Origin: Corynebacterium auriscanis
Lineage (GTDB): Bacteria; Actinomycetota; Actinomycetes; Mycobacteriales; Mycobacteriaceae
Direction of reading: 5' to 3'
Assembly (NCBI RefSeq): GCF_030408435.1
Contig: NZ_CP047046.1
Coordinates: forward strand, 2,400,572-2,464,571
DNA length: 64,000 nt
A model generated the notes under the pieces. It was not told the DNA's origin. It worked only from the letters and a program-made list of their open reading frames with translations, and ran no database searches. This document shows, piece by piece, positions 26,563 through 38,000 of the stretch. Every line of letters starts with the position of its first letter. The first letter of the stretch is position 1. The position numbers and the translations under genes were made by a program.

Positions 26563-27573
26563 TCACGCCATCGCGATCACCGAAGCTACTGCCGCGATAC
26601 TTCCGGAAGCAGCAGCCATACCTGGAAGGGTTCGTTTAAATCCGTGATGCAGTAGATCATTGGCGATGACTGCCGGCAAAATACAAAAGACTAGGTTCTC
26701 CAACCGGTAGAAGTAACCGTTGAAATAGCGCATCAACACATATTCACTTAACGTTACGAATGTAAAGGAAAACAGGCACAGCAGAAGGAAACGGTGCTTA
26801 CCGAACAGCGGGACACCCGAAAAGAAGATCCTCCCCGCCGTGTACACCACCGCTGTGGAAAACAACAGCACCCAGAGGTAGTTGATGTTGAATACCGCCA
26901 CCGCAAGGAATCCTGCTGACACGTAACCACCAGTTCGCCACCCGAGACGTTTGAGTGGACCTTCCTGGATGAACAGCGCAATGCACACGGAAGCTGCGGC
27001 CATGAGAATGAAGGAAGTGTTGTCGCCACCGCTTTCGAACAGCTCCTCTTCAATCTCCGTCCCAAGCCACGATTGAGAAAGAAATGCCAGCATGAGGCCC
27101 GCAGCTGCGCTGAGAGGAACCAACCACAATGCGGGCAGCAGGGTTTTCCCAAGCCCCTGTTTCATAAAGGAATTGCACAGCATGCCGGGAATCACCACAC
27201 CAATGACAGCCAAACCCAGATCCTCCGGTTTGGACTCCAAGATGAAGGTGTTTACAAGATGCCAAATTATTTCTAGGAACACACCTACCAACAAACCAAT
27301 GGCGAAAATCACCCGTGGCCGTGGTAGCCATATTTTCAAAACGCCGTAGCGGATAATGGTATGCGCAATGAACGCGACCAGAATTGTAAACGCGACTTTC
27401 CAGGGCATGTACAAAGATGCGGCCAAGTAGCCGATGCCGAGACTTCCGCCAATTACGATCTGCTTATTTCGGAAGTAGAAGTAAGCCACGATTAAACCAC
27501 AGAAAAACGACAGATGAATATAAGCAGCGGTGAATTCTGTGTTACTAAAGAAATCCTTGTATAGGGCGTTCAT
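26563..27573 (-). CDS. capC: Poly-gamma-glutamate synthase membrane subunit CapC/PgsC, tandem double form
   Basis: A 336-residue membrane protein. Ordinary CapC/PgsC is about 150 residues; this one has two homologous halves. Half 1 ends with VIGVVIPGMLCNSFMKQGLG, KTLLPALWLVPLSAAAG; half 2 ends with LVFCILPAVIANDLLHHGFK, RTLPGMAAASGSIAAV, an obvious internal duplication. CapC anchors the CapB ligase and is required for making or passing the gamma-glutamate chain through the membrane. The ATG at 27573 follows the capB stop by one base, giving translational coupling; the longer frame to 27687 lies inside capB. No capA is found nearby. Confidence 0.85.
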   Translation of the reverse strand: MNALYKDFFSNTEFTAAYIHLSFFCGLIVAYFYFRNKQIVIGGSLGIGYLAASLYMPWKVAFTILVAFIAHTIIRYGVLKIWLPRPRVIFAIGLLVGVFLEIIWHLVNTFILESKPEDLGLAVIGVVIPGMLCNSFMKQGLGKTLLPALWLVPLSAAAGLMLAFLSQSWLGTEIEEELFESGGDNTSFILMAAASVCIALFIQEGPLKRLGWRTGGYVSAGFLAVAVFNINYLWVLLFSTAVVYTAGRIFFSGVPLFGKHRFLLLCLFSFTFVTLSEYVLMRYFNGYFYRLENLVFCILPAVIANDLLHHGFKRTLPGMAAASGSIAAVASVIAMA

Positions 27574-27574
27574 T

Positions 27575-28876
27575 TTAAGCGTTGACCTTTCCCGTCTGCC
27601 CCGCCTCCAGCGCGTTGACCTTCCCCGTCCGATCTTCCTCCAGCAAGTCAAGCTTTCCTGTTTGGCCTTCCACAAGGGCATTGACATAACGGCGCATGTG
27701 CGTTACTTGCTCGGTGTGGATATTGACCATTCCGAACATGGCAACCTTGTCGTAATTCAACCCTTCAACGGCACGATTGATGAGTTCACGTCCACTGGCT
27801 GTCTCATCCATGTCATTAGTTCGGATGATGCCTTCTTCTGGGAATCCCTCATCAAGCAGCATTTGATAAACAGCGTCTTGGAGCTCTCCATACAAAACGA
27901 TGCGATCGACCTCATCCCGCAATTCATTGGCTACCAGTTCGAGGAACATCTTGGCCCGGTCAGTACGATCCTCGCGGTTATTAAGCGCAACGATGATGCC
28001 CGCGTCCGCGGGAAGCGTATCCTTCACCACGGAGCGGAACACCTTCACTGTGGATTCCCAATCGTTAATTGCGAACATGGGAATCCAGTACAGCTGGTGG
28101 CCACTGCTTAGCGCCGCCTCGGTCACAGTAATGGTTCCTGGATCCGGTTTCGCCGAAAGCATTCCCTCGCACGCCGTCTCCCTGTCGATGCCCAACACAT
28201 CGGCGACGGCCAAGGCAACCGCGACATTTTCTTCAAACTGGTGATAATTGAATTTCTTCACCATGGATTGGGACAGCTCGCTTGGGTCAGCAAACACCAC
28301 CGTGGACTCGCGTTTAATGGCCTCTTCTTCAATGACACGGCGCAATTCTGGGTCTCGTTCGCCTGTCACAACGACGCCCCTCACAGGAATTGTGTTGCTC
28401 AAAGAGCGTGCAATCTCTTCCAAGGTGTCCCCCATCTCTTCTTGGTGATCAAGGCGGACATTGGTGATCACCGACACTGGGGATTTGAGAATATCGCGTT
28501 GGCAAATCAGCTGGTAGCGTGGCTTTACCGCCATGCATTCCGTGACCAGCCCGCGGACTTCGGGGCTAATCCACTTACGCAGGAAATTGAACTGCTCACC
28601 AATATTTGCCGGACCAGTGCGCCGGATCGGGTGCTCGTCGGCGTCGGGATCAATGACACAAGCGTAGGTGCCGGTAGTTTTCGCAATGCTAGGAACACCA
28701 GCGGCCCTCATGACACCGCCGAGCATGCGGGTGACCGTGGATTTCCCGCGAATCCCGTTGACATGAACGTTGACGTCCAGGCGATTGAGGCGCGCATTGT
28801 GGTCCTTCTCGCGCTGGTGAAAGAAAACAGCAAAGCCGATGACGGCTAGGAGGGACAGGAGGAAAAAGATGAACAT
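27575..28876 (-). CDS. capB: Poly-gamma-glutamate synthase ligase CapB/PgsB
   Basis: A 433-residue Mur-ligase-like ATP-dependent amide ligase that polymerises glutamate through the gamma-carboxyl. One N-terminal membrane helix (residues 1-18) is followed by the P-loop VNGIRGKSTVTRMLGG, then LVTECMAVKPRYQLICQRDI, SVITNVRLDHQEEMGDTLEE and VALNNREDRTDRAKMF, all typical of PgsB/CapB. The last 35 residues contain short repeats (EGQTGKLDLLEEDRTGKVNA, LEAGQTGKVNA), an unusual tail. AAGGAG lies 7 bases before the ATG. First gene of capB-capC; ggt lies upstream on the same strand. Confidence 0.93.
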   Translation of the reverse strand: MFIFFLLSLLAVIGFAVFFHQREKDHNARLNRLDVNVHVNGIRGKSTVTRMLGGVMRAAGVPSIAKTTGTYACVIDPDADEHPIRRTGPANIGEQFNFLRKWISPEVRGLVTECMAVKPRYQLICQRDILKSPVSVITNVRLDHQEEMGDTLEEIARSLSNTIPVRGVVVTGERDPELRRVIEEEAIKRESTVVFADPSELSQSMVKKFNYHQFEENVAVALAVADVLGIDRETACEGMLSAKPDPGTITVTEAALSSGHQLYWIPMFAINDWESTVKVFRSVVKDTLPADAGIIVALNNREDRTDRAKMFLELVANELRDEVDRIVLYGELQDAVYQMLLDEGFPEEGIIRTNDMDETASGRELINRAVEGLNYDKVAMFGMVNIHTEQVTHMRRYVNALVEGQTGKLDLLEEDRTGKVNALEAGQTGKVNA

Positions 28877-28907
28877 GGGGCACTCCTTCTGAGAGTCGTG
28901 GGGCAGG

Positions 28908-29036
28908 CAGGTCAGAAATAAAAGTCGAAAGCGCAGGGCACCGGGGCGGGCAGGTCAGAAACAAAAGTCGGAGGCGCAGGGCACCGGGGCGGGCAGGTCA
29001 GAAACAGAAATCGGAGGCGCAAGGCACCGGATGTTC
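28908..29036. repeat. 43-bp tandem repeat, three copies, between ggt and capB
   Basis: Copies start at 28908, 28951 and 28994 with CAGGTCAGAAA and continue AAAAGTCGGAGGCGCAGGGC, ACCGGGGCGGG with a few changes. They lie in the leader before capB, so their number could affect spacing between ggt and capB or the capB transcript. Confidence 0.85.
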
Positions 29037-29103
29037 TAGGGCTTACTCGGCGGATTGGGGAAGCCAAGCCGGGCGGAGGCTCTGTCCGACGGTTGAAGTT
29101 CAG

Positions 29104-31167
29104 TCAGGCATCTTTAGACCCCCCAAGAACTAATCCCGATCTCCTGGGATCAGCGGCCCCCTCCAGCGCATCGCCGGTCGTAGCAACAATGCTTATTCCC
29201 GAATCCGCCTTAGCCGTAACGCGGCGGGCCTTAGTGTTGTCGTTGCTGGCAGTAGTACGACGGCCGTCGGGGTGGTCTTTCCCGGTTCGCGGGGTCTCCG
29301 AAGGCTCCAGCGCCCCCTGTGATCCCGGGGCGCCCGGCCCCTCCGGGGGCTCCGATTCCACATACACCTTGGACCGGGTCAGCGCGCCGTAATTTGGTCG
29401 CAAAACCGCTGCGGTGGGATCAAGGTGCAGATCCACAAGCCCAATGACCGATTTCAGAACGTACGAAGGAATCTTTGAACCGCCAGGGGACCCCAAGGCT
29501 GCAAAGCCCCGCCCACCATCGGCCAGAATCAGCGGCGCCATCATCGTTTTGGGATGTGCGGATGCCCGGCGTGTATTGGCTCGTTCGCCTTCTGCCTGCT
29601 GCGAGGAAAAATTATCCAGACTGTTGTTAAGGAAGAACCCGTGGATGAAAATCCCCGCTCCGAAGTTCTTTTGCAAAGTCGTAGTCGTACTGGCGACATT
29701 GCCGTAACGATCCTTCACAGAGATCTGCGATGTGCCATCTTCTTCAAAGTCGTTGTAATCCCCCGCCGCATCGGTGAGCTTGTGCGGCTCGGGCTCCTTT
29801 TTTACTCGGTTGTTGAGGATGTCCTCCGCATCCTTACCCGCCCGGTCACCATTTCGGACGATGGCTTTCACATATTCTTCAGCAACCCTGGGCGCAGTCC
29901 GCGGATCCCCCATGTACGTGTTGGCATTGGCCATTACTACACGCTGAACTTCCGATAGCAGCTCACGATTCACAGAAACACCATCACCGTTTACCGTCCC
30001 ACTAGAGCTGTTCGAGTTCGGCTTCGCGGTGGGCGTCGAGAAAAAAGAATTTCCAGAAACCTTGTTTTCTGGCAGGTGAGAAATAATGTTGAGTGCCTGG
30101 GTCACAAACACACTGCCGGTGGCGGGCGACGAATTGCCGCATACTTGTTTGCCGCGGTAGTCGGTACAGGTCGCCTCATCGGCACGAGTCGTAGCCTGCT
30201 GTTCCTCCGCCGCCGACCAGTCACCAATAAGGGTTTTCTGCTGGCTTACCCGGTCTTCTTTTTTGGTTTTTTTGGACGACGCCGAATCCTCCGCGCGTTG
30301 CAGATCCAGCGTTTGCTCACCGATTTGCGCGACGAGACTATCGCGAGCACTATCCCCGACATCCAAGATGGATTCCCCGGACGCGATCCGCCGGATGGTT
30401 TCGGCGTATGCAAGATTGGTGACGCGGGCACCATCACCCGCGTTCCCCAATGTGCGAAGGTAGTCTAGGTGCTGCGTGTGGGTAGACGTAAACAATTCAG
30501 GCCGACTATCCACTGCCTCGCGTAACCGGGTTGACGGAGTGAATCCCGCAGTTGCTCGATCGATGACGGGTTGAAGCAGCTCGTGCTTATCGAGTTTTCC
30601 GTGGTCCTTATGCAGCGCGCGCATCAGTTCGAGTGTCCGAGGTACGCCCACCCGCGCGACGGCACCAGCGTGATCTGGATTGTTCGTATCCTCTGTAGGT
30701 GCGTTTACGGTGCCGTCGAAAGAAAATAGTTTGTTCTCTTCAGCGCTGTAATACACCGAAATGGCGCCTCCACCTGGGCCCGACGATTGGGGTTCAGTTA
30801 ACCCCAGCATCATCTGTGCAGCGAAGGTGGCATCGGCGGCGGTCCCTCCCTGGGCCAGCACGCGACAGCCCACGTAGGTTGCCGATGGGTCAGGGGTGGC
30901 GATGGCGAATGCGTTCGGGGCATCAATGCGTAGGCTCGTGTTGGATCGGTCCGTTGTGGCCTCGTCGGGGTGATCCTGCCCCGGCGCCGATTGGGCAACG
31001 TTCTGGCCGTTTTGGGGATCAGTGCCACAGTGTGTGAGGGCCCGCTGGGTTTCCTCCGGTGTTTGGGCATTGTTTTCCTTTACACCACACCCGACCACTG
31101 ATGTGGATAACAACGCGGCGGCGAGACCTAGCCCGATCGCGGGGGCCCTCTTTGAATGCCGTGACAC
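29104..31167 (-). CDS. ggt: Gamma-glutamyltransferase lipoprotein (CapD-like)
   Basis: A 687-residue N-terminal nucleophile hydrolase. A lipoprotein signal ends with the lipobox STSVVGC (C27), so the enzyme should sit on the outer face of the membrane. The GGT fold is shown by GGTAADATFAAQMMLGLTEP, QSSGPGGGAISVYY and, at the autocleavage site, DGTSQISVKDRYGNVAS with T479 as the expected nucleophile, then GAGIFIHGFFLNNSLDNFS and LGSPGGSKIP. Beside capB/capC it most likely trims or attaches poly-gamma-glutamate, as CapD does; glutathione use is the alternative. A low-complexity insert (about 290-400) and a disordered tail are unusual. GTG start with AAGGAGAG. Confidence 0.88.
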   Translation of the reverse strand: MSRHSKRAPAIGLGLAAALLSTSVVGCGVKENNAQTPEETQRALTHCGTDPQNGQNVAQSAPGQDHPDEATTDRSNTSLRIDAPNAFAIATPDPSATYVGCRVLAQGGTAADATFAAQMMLGLTEPQSSGPGGGAISVYYSAEENKLFSFDGTVNAPTEDTNNPDHAGAVARVGVPRTLELMRALHKDHGKLDKHELLQPVIDRATAGFTPSTRLREAVDSRPELFTSTHTQHLDYLRTLGNAGDGARVTNLAYAETIRRIASGESILDVGDSARDSLVAQIGEQTLDLQRAEDSASSKKTKKEDRVSQQKTLIGDWSAAEEQQATTRADEATCTDYRGKQVCGNSSPATGSVFVTQALNIISHLPENKVSGNSFFSTPTAKPNSNSSSGTVNGDGVSVNRELLSEVQRVVMANANTYMGDPRTAPRVAEEYVKAIVRNGDRAGKDAEDILNNRVKKEPEPHKLTDAAGDYNDFEEDGTSQISVKDRYGNVASTTTTLQKNFGAGIFIHGFFLNNSLDNFSSQQAEGERANTRRASAHPKTMMAPLILADGGRGFAALGSPGGSKIPSYVLKSVIGLVDLHLDPTAAVLRPNYGALTRSKVYVESEPPEGPGAPGSQGALEPSETPRTGKDHPDGRRTTASNDNTKARRVTAKADSGISIVATTGDALEGAADPRRSGLVLGGSKDA

Positions 31168-31540
31168 TCGTGCTCTCCTTCTGGGGTGTATAGGATGCCT
31201 TCTGACTGTTGATCAGCAGCAACCTCCGAACCGGGCGGGGCTTGACGGAACTGGCCCGCTTCGGAGCGTTTGCCGGGAGTACCGTGCTGAACACCCCGTA
31301 AACTCCTTGAGCGAACCTGGAGAGCTGCTTTGCGGGGCCAGATTACTGTTGAACACTTTAGTGCGCAAGGGGTGGGGTAAGAATTCTAGAAAACGGGGTT
31401 GAACTGCTTATTTTTGGCCGTCAATAACATTTGTTACGCAAAAGTGTTCGACATTTTATGTTCACTTTACGAAGGGGGATCCTTTTCCAGCTGTCCCGCG
31501 CTGCCCCGGGCCGCCCCACACATCCACACCCCAAGCACTC
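31168..31540. other. Intergenic region upstream of ggt
   Basis: About 370 bases with no supported gene on either strand. It should hold the ggt promoter on the minus strand. The part from 31380 to 31480 is AT-rich (AACATTTGTTACGCAAAAGT, TTCGACATTTTATGTTCACT) compared with the rest. Confidence 0.5.
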
Positions 31541-31730
31541 CCACCCACGCCCCACGCCCCACGCACCCACAAAGCAGAACGAAACGCACAAAACCTGCGC
31601 TCCAACGGCCATCTCACTCTGCACATCACGCACCCACACCCAACCCACGCCCCACGCACCCACAAAGCAGAACGAAACGCACAAAACCTGCGCTCCAACG
31701 GCCATCTCGCTCTGCAAATCACGCATCGAG
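31541..31730. repeat. 93-bp tandem duplication in the ggt/adhesin spacer
   Basis: The unit ACGCACCCACAAAGCAGAAC, GAAACGCACAAAACCTGCGC, TCCAACGGCCATCTC occurs at 31561 and again at 31654 with a few changes, preceded by C-rich CCCACGCCCCACGC runs. Open frames across it in both directions arise from the repeat. No gene is seen from 31541 to 31929. Confidence 0.8.
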
Positions 31731-31929
31731 TGGCATCGAGAAGAAGTCAGCAGTGAATCGAAATGAGGCAGAGGCAGACGCTACAAATGGGACGCGTCTA
31801 GCGCTCTCCTGCGCGAGGTCGACCAACCCCTCGGGCCCGCGCTTGGCTAAAGCACCTACAATCCCGCACCAACACCTGTCAATAGTTGACCTCGGGCCCG
31901 CGCCTAGCTAACGCGCTTTTCAGACAGAC

Positions 31930-31974
31930 GAATCCCCCGGGCCTGGGCTGGGTGAGCCCACGCTCGGGGGATTC
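31930..31974 (-). terminator. Hairpin downstream of the adhesin gene
   Basis: A 9-bp perfect stem GAATCCCCC / GGGGGATTC, with further internal pairing GGGCTGGGTGAGCCC, about 50 bases after the adhesin stop on the minus strand. There is no clear T-run, so it may be a processing or weak termination structure. Confidence 0.55.
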
Positions 31975-32025
31975 TCAGGCGGAGGAGGCTAGCGCCACCT
32001 GCGCTGATGGAATATCAACGCTGGT

Positions 32026-35000
32026 TTAGCTTTCCCGCTCCTCCCTGCGGCTAGCGACAAGGTAAACGCCCAAGGTCGTAGCGATCAAGGCTGCAACCAG
32101 TACGCCAACAATGTTGACACCGGTATTTGCCAGCCCACCAACGACACGCTGTGGCGCGTTCTGCGCCATCGCTGGTGGGGTTTCGCCTTGGCCACCCGTG
32201 ACACCACCAACGATGTCATTCGGGCTACCACCGGGTTGTACCGGCGGATGACCGCCGCCACTCGTATCCACCGGGCCACCTGGCTTCGGCTTATCGCCTG
32301 GCGTGGTGGTGTCCGTTGGAACACCCGGTTTGGACGGATCGGACGGATCCGTTGGTTTGCCGGGCTTCGTGGGCTCAGTCGATTCGCTCGGAGTCGACGG
32401 CTCATTTGGCTCGCTCGGAGTCGACGGTTCCGAAGGTTCCGAAGGCTCACTTGGCTCGCTCGGACTCGACGGCTCCGACGGCTCACTTGGAGTCGATGGC
32501 TCCGACGGCTCACTTGGCTCGCTCGGAGCTGGCTTGTCTCGGTCGAAACCGAAGTCCACGCCCGTTACCTCGCTCTCGCCATTCGAGCTCACCTTGACAA
32601 CCCAGTTGTCACCATCGTTATTGCCGTCCACGGCAGAGTTCACGATGTCCAGATCCTGGGCTTCCCTTGGTACTACGACCTCGTAATCACCCGTTGGAAC
32701 GTCCTTGAACACGTACTTACCATCGGCATCCGTCTTCGTCGTAGCGATGACCTTGCCCGAAGCATCCCACAGTTCAACGGTCACACCCTCCAGGCCCTTT
32801 TCATCACCATCAACGATCGCGTTGCGATCCTCGTCGTGCCACAGTCGACCACTGATATCGAACTTCGGATCCGGAACAGGTTCCGTCGTATCCGAAGGCT
32901 CGCTCGGTTCCGAAGGCTCGCTCGGCTCCGACGGTTCACTCGGTTCAGACGGTTCGCTCGGTTCAGACGGTTCGCTCGGTTCCGAAGGTTCCGAAGGCTG
33001 GCTCGGCTCACTCGGCTCCGAAGGCTCACTCGGTTCCGGATCCCGCTCAAGCGGAACATCAACCGTGACCACATCATTCGCCGTCACCTCAACCTCACGA
33101 ACAATTCGCTCGTTATTAGCCTCAATGACCACGGTGTACTTGCCAACTGGCAGGTTCGGGAAGTCGAACTTGCCATCGGCGACCGTGCCTTCGAACGGCA
33201 CGCCGCCTACTCCGATAACGCTGACCTTCGGATCCTGGTACAACTCGTCACCTGGGCCGTACACACCATCGCGTTCATCGTCCCAGAAGACGGTGCCCTT
33301 GATAGCGCCGGTATCGACCTTGTAACCCGCGTCCACGCCGGTTACGCCCTTGCCAACGCGGCTCATCTCTGGGGTGATATTCACAGCAACGTTGCCGTCT
33401 GTATCCACCTTCGAATCGCCACCACTGAATCGCTTTCCATCCTCCGATGGGAAGTGAACTGTGTACTTACCGGGCAGTACATCGTCGAAGCGGTAGTTGC
33501 CCGCAGAATCGGTGGTTGTGGTCTTCACCACTTCACCGTTTTCATCCCGCAGCTCAACCTTGACCCCGCCTAAGGCGGGTTCATTGATCTTCAGCTTGTC
33601 GCCGTCCACATCCGTGAAAGTGTGGCCGCTGATGTACGTGGCGGAGCGGAAGCCACCATCCACGTTCTTTACAACGTCCCCAGCAGCGACGGTAAATGGC
33701 GCGGTCTGTCCGGTTGTTTCGTCCGCGTCGTTCTTACCAGCTTCCTGGATCTTGCTTGGATCGCCCACTGTCTTGGTGATCGGCTGACCGGACGGATCGC
33801 GGAACAGAACGCGATACTCTCCTGGAACCACGTTGAAGGTGTAGCGACCATCGGCGCCAACGGTTACCACTCGAGGTTCTGGCAACGAGTTGCCCTGCGC
33901 ATCAAGCAGCTCCACGGTAGTGCCCTCCACCGGAATGATGTTCGGGTACGCCGAGGTTCCGTATTGCCCGTCATAATTCGCATCGATAAATGCCAGCCCC
34001 GAAATCTGGGCAGTGGTTACATAGCCCGCATCAATACCGGTCACCGGATTGCCTGGGGTGAGAACAACTGGCACGTGGCCCTTACCGTCCACCTTGGAAT
34101 CCACACCCCGTGGCGAGAATTTTTCGCCGTTGAAGTTCTGGAACTCCACTGTGTACTTACCCACCGGTACGTTGGTGAACTCGTAGTTACCGGAAGGATC
34201 GGTCTTCGTTTCTCCCACTGGCGCGCCGGACTCGTCGCGCAGGATGACCGTCACGCCTTCGCGACGAGAATCTCCATCCTTCGCTCCATCGCCGTTCTGG
34301 TCGTAGAAGGCCAGACCGCTGATGGATGTTGTTGGGACGACGCCGCCATCAACATTGTTGACATTCTTGCCTGCGCTCAGGTGGAACACCTGGGTCTGTC
34401 CTGAAGACTGATCCACATCAGAGAGTCGACCGGCCGTAATGGCTTCATCGCCCTTCTTTGGCGCGAATACCAACCCTTCGATTGGTTCCACCTGAACGAT
34501 GTAGTCGCCCGCGGGCTGATCATTGAACGAGTACCTACCATTGGAATCCGTAGTGGTCTGAGCGATCACTTCACCCGCGCTGCTGAGCAGGGTTACGGTA
34601 GCGCCCGCACGTCCAAGCTCATTGTCGTGGCGGAACCCGTCGCCGTTGTTGTCATCCCACACCATGCCGGAGATATTGCCGGTCGTCACGTAACCAGCAT
34701 CCACATTGTTGTATGCAATTGCAGGCTTCACCTCAATGGTGTCTGTGAACCCATCGGTGTTGATGTCGGAACCACCATCTGCGTCGGCATCCTTCGCAAC
34801 GACGGCCTCGTTATCGAGTACTTCGTTGACGAATCGAACGCGGTAGTTCCCTGGAACCACACCGTCGAAGCTATAGGCACCATCCGGACCGGTTGTGACC
34901 TCGCGGCCCGGCACTCGGGTGATGTCACCGTTTTCCTCAACGCGGTACAGAACAACCTTCACACCTTCTAAGCGTGAATCGCTCGCACCCGTGCTCTTGC

Positions 35001-38000
35001 TATCACCGTCGTTATCCACGAAGGCAATACCCGAGATCGAGGCATGCTGGACAAATCCCGCGTCCACATGTGGAACGGTATCGCCCAATCCGACCGTGAT
35101 CTTCGTGGTAACGCCTTCCCCGTTCACATCCGAGATGTTCAGCTCTTCGATGTCTGTCGAGGTTCCGCTGGTGAACTGGCCCGGGAGCGAAGCCGGTGGC
35201 TCAAACTTCACGGTGTAATCACCTGGAACAACACGCGGGAAGCGGTACGCACCCTTCTCATCAGTCGTGGTGCGCTCTACTTCACTTCCGGTGTTATCCA
35301 GCAGAATAACGGTGAATCCCCTGTACGGTTCTTCACCCGTTCCGCGCTTGCCGTCGTTGTTAGCATCATTGAACGCAAGGCCACTGATGCCACCATTGAC
35401 GATGTAACCAGCGTCGATGTTGTCGAACTTACTATCCGGATTCACCTGGAAAGTTTCAGTGCGACCGTCCGTTGGGTTCGCATCGTTGTATCCGGCCTTA
35501 GCCAACTCATTATTGGCTTCCGGCAACTTCTGCGTGATCTTCTTGCCGTCCAAGGTTGGGAACGCGGCATAGTACTTCGTGTTCGCCAAGATCTCGTCCG
35601 TAGACCAGTTACCGAACTCATCCGTCTTCACGGTAGCAACTAACTCGTCGGTATCGACCTTGCGGATTTCAACGGGGACGTCCGCGATGCCGGACTCGCC
35701 GTCATCCTGCTTTCCGTCCCGGTTCAGATCCTCGAAGACCGTACCTGCAACACCGGCCTTAGGAACAGTACCCAAGTCGATATCCGTGTGGTCTTCGCCG
35801 GCAACAACGGTAAACTTAGCGCTCTCACCAGTCGTTCCCCCCTGTACACCCTTGACGTCAAAGTTATTGTGATCCTTATCCGCCAAATCGTTGGATGCTG
35901 GGAACGAAACTGCAGAACCTTTCAGCTCCACCTTCAGGTAGTAACCTTCGCCGGCTGGCACATTGACGAACTCGTAGGTTCCATCTGTACCGGTCAAGCG
36001 GGTATCTACGACATCACCAGCCCCGTTGTACAACGTGATTGGGGCATTGGCGAACAGACTGTCCTCTGACTTTTCGTCATCATTACGTCTGCCGTCATTG
36101 TTGAGGTCCTTCCACGCCAAGCCGGAAATGTTGGCACCGACAACCAGGCCGGCGTCGATATTGGTGGTAACAACACCCGGTACAACCCGGAAGGGGGCTG
36201 TCTGCCCGTTTTCTCCCGCGTCATTGCCATCGGTTCCGACCACGCCATCGGTGCCCTTATCAGCCGGAATCTTCGTGAACTTAGTTCCGTCTGGGGCAGT
36301 GAATCCAACGTAGTACTCCCCTGGAGGTACGTTATCGATGGTGTACCTGCCATCAGGTCCAGTTGTAGCCTCGCCAATAACATCATTTGTGCCAGAGCGA
36401 TACAGCGTGACCTTTATGTTCTCTCGTGGCGTCTCATTGTCACCGCGGCTTCCGTCGCGGTTGAGGTCGTTGAATACCTCACCCGAAACGCTGGATAATG
36501 GTACCAGACCAGCATCGATGTTCACCACGTCCGTGTTATTTGGAGTGTTGGGATCTGTGTAACCCTTCACCTCAAACGTAACGGTTCCTTCGGTCGGCGA
36601 TACATCTGAGAGTTTCTCGACAATAAGCTTTTCGAAGCTCGTATCGGTGTTTGCCTGACGCGTGAACTTCGTACCATCCGGCCTGACGACCGTGATGGTC
36701 GCCTGCCCCAGAGAAACACCGTCGAAACGGTAGTACCCCTTGCCATCTGTCTTCATGGTGCGCTCTTGACCATTGGCCAGGGTCAAATTAACAGTGATCC
36801 CTTCAAGGGGCTTTTCACCGTCTTCCCACTCACCATTGCCATTTGTGTCTTCCCAAACATGGCCATCAACAGCCTGCAGGCGTACAACACCCGTGTCAAT
36901 GTGCGGGTAGGACTGGCCACCGGCGACGACGAAGTTCTTGGTGATACCACCTTCGCCTTCAGCTTCGACCACATCGTTGAACTTCTCCTGAACCAGTTTC
37001 TCAGCTTCCGTGCCCGTAGTTGGGTACGTTTCTGCTAAGGAGCTAAAGCGAGCCTTGCCAGGGTTAATTACCTGAATGAAGTACTCGCCAGGCGCGATGT
37101 TATCGATATTCCACTTACCGTCTTTCACCTCTGTGGTGGCGATCGGATCAGTCGTACCAACGCGGAATACCTTGACCGTAACCGGCCCTGGGTTCAATGC
37201 TTCGTCGTCGGAGCGGACGCCATCGTTGTTGTCATCGTAGAAAGCCTCACCGGACAACGAAGACGGCTGCACCAATCCTGCATCTCCGCGCTGATGCTCC
37301 GTATTACCCGGTGCAATGGCTCCGAAGGCAATGTTACCTTCGCCGTCAGCGTCAGAACCATCATCAGTACTGGTAGAAGCGTTTTCAACTTGTGGCGAGA
37401 ACCCTAGGTATCCCTCGGGCTTCACCACTCGCGTGGTATAGGACCCTGGCACCAGCTTTTCAAAGGTGTACTTACCTTCTTCATTCGTGGTGGTCTCCGC
37501 TACCTTTTTGGGCTTTCCGTCTACAACGACATAAGCTTCGACCGCCACATTCTGTGCAGGTTTGTCATCCTTCGACTGTCCGTCACCATTGGCGTCGATA
37601 AAAACCACGCCACCGATGCCGGCAAATGACTGTACAGCAAAGTCAACGTTGGGGTTCCGGCCTTCCGCCGCGGTAAACGAATCCGTTACACCGGGGTTAT
37701 CGCTAAACGGACCAGCGCCATCGTTGTAATCGGGATCGCCAATCTGATCTGGCGTGGCAACCTTCGTAGAGTACGTGTAGGTTGCTCCATCCGGGAGGGT
37801 TGCCTTTACCTTGTACTCGCCTGGCCACAGGTTTTCGAAGGAGTATGTCCCCTCTTCTCCAGTGGTAATCGGCGCAACTGGTTGCCCAGCAGCATCGGTA
37901 GCTGGTGAACCAGTGGAATCCAGCAAGTGGATGGTGACATCCTTAACCAGAGAGGGTTCCTCAGCGCGTTGGCCGTCGCCATTGGTGTCCATGAATACAA

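Noticed and set aside
30076..30468. 130-codon frame opposite ggt
   Set aside because: Antisense shadow with no ribosome site; ggt is well supported on the other strand.
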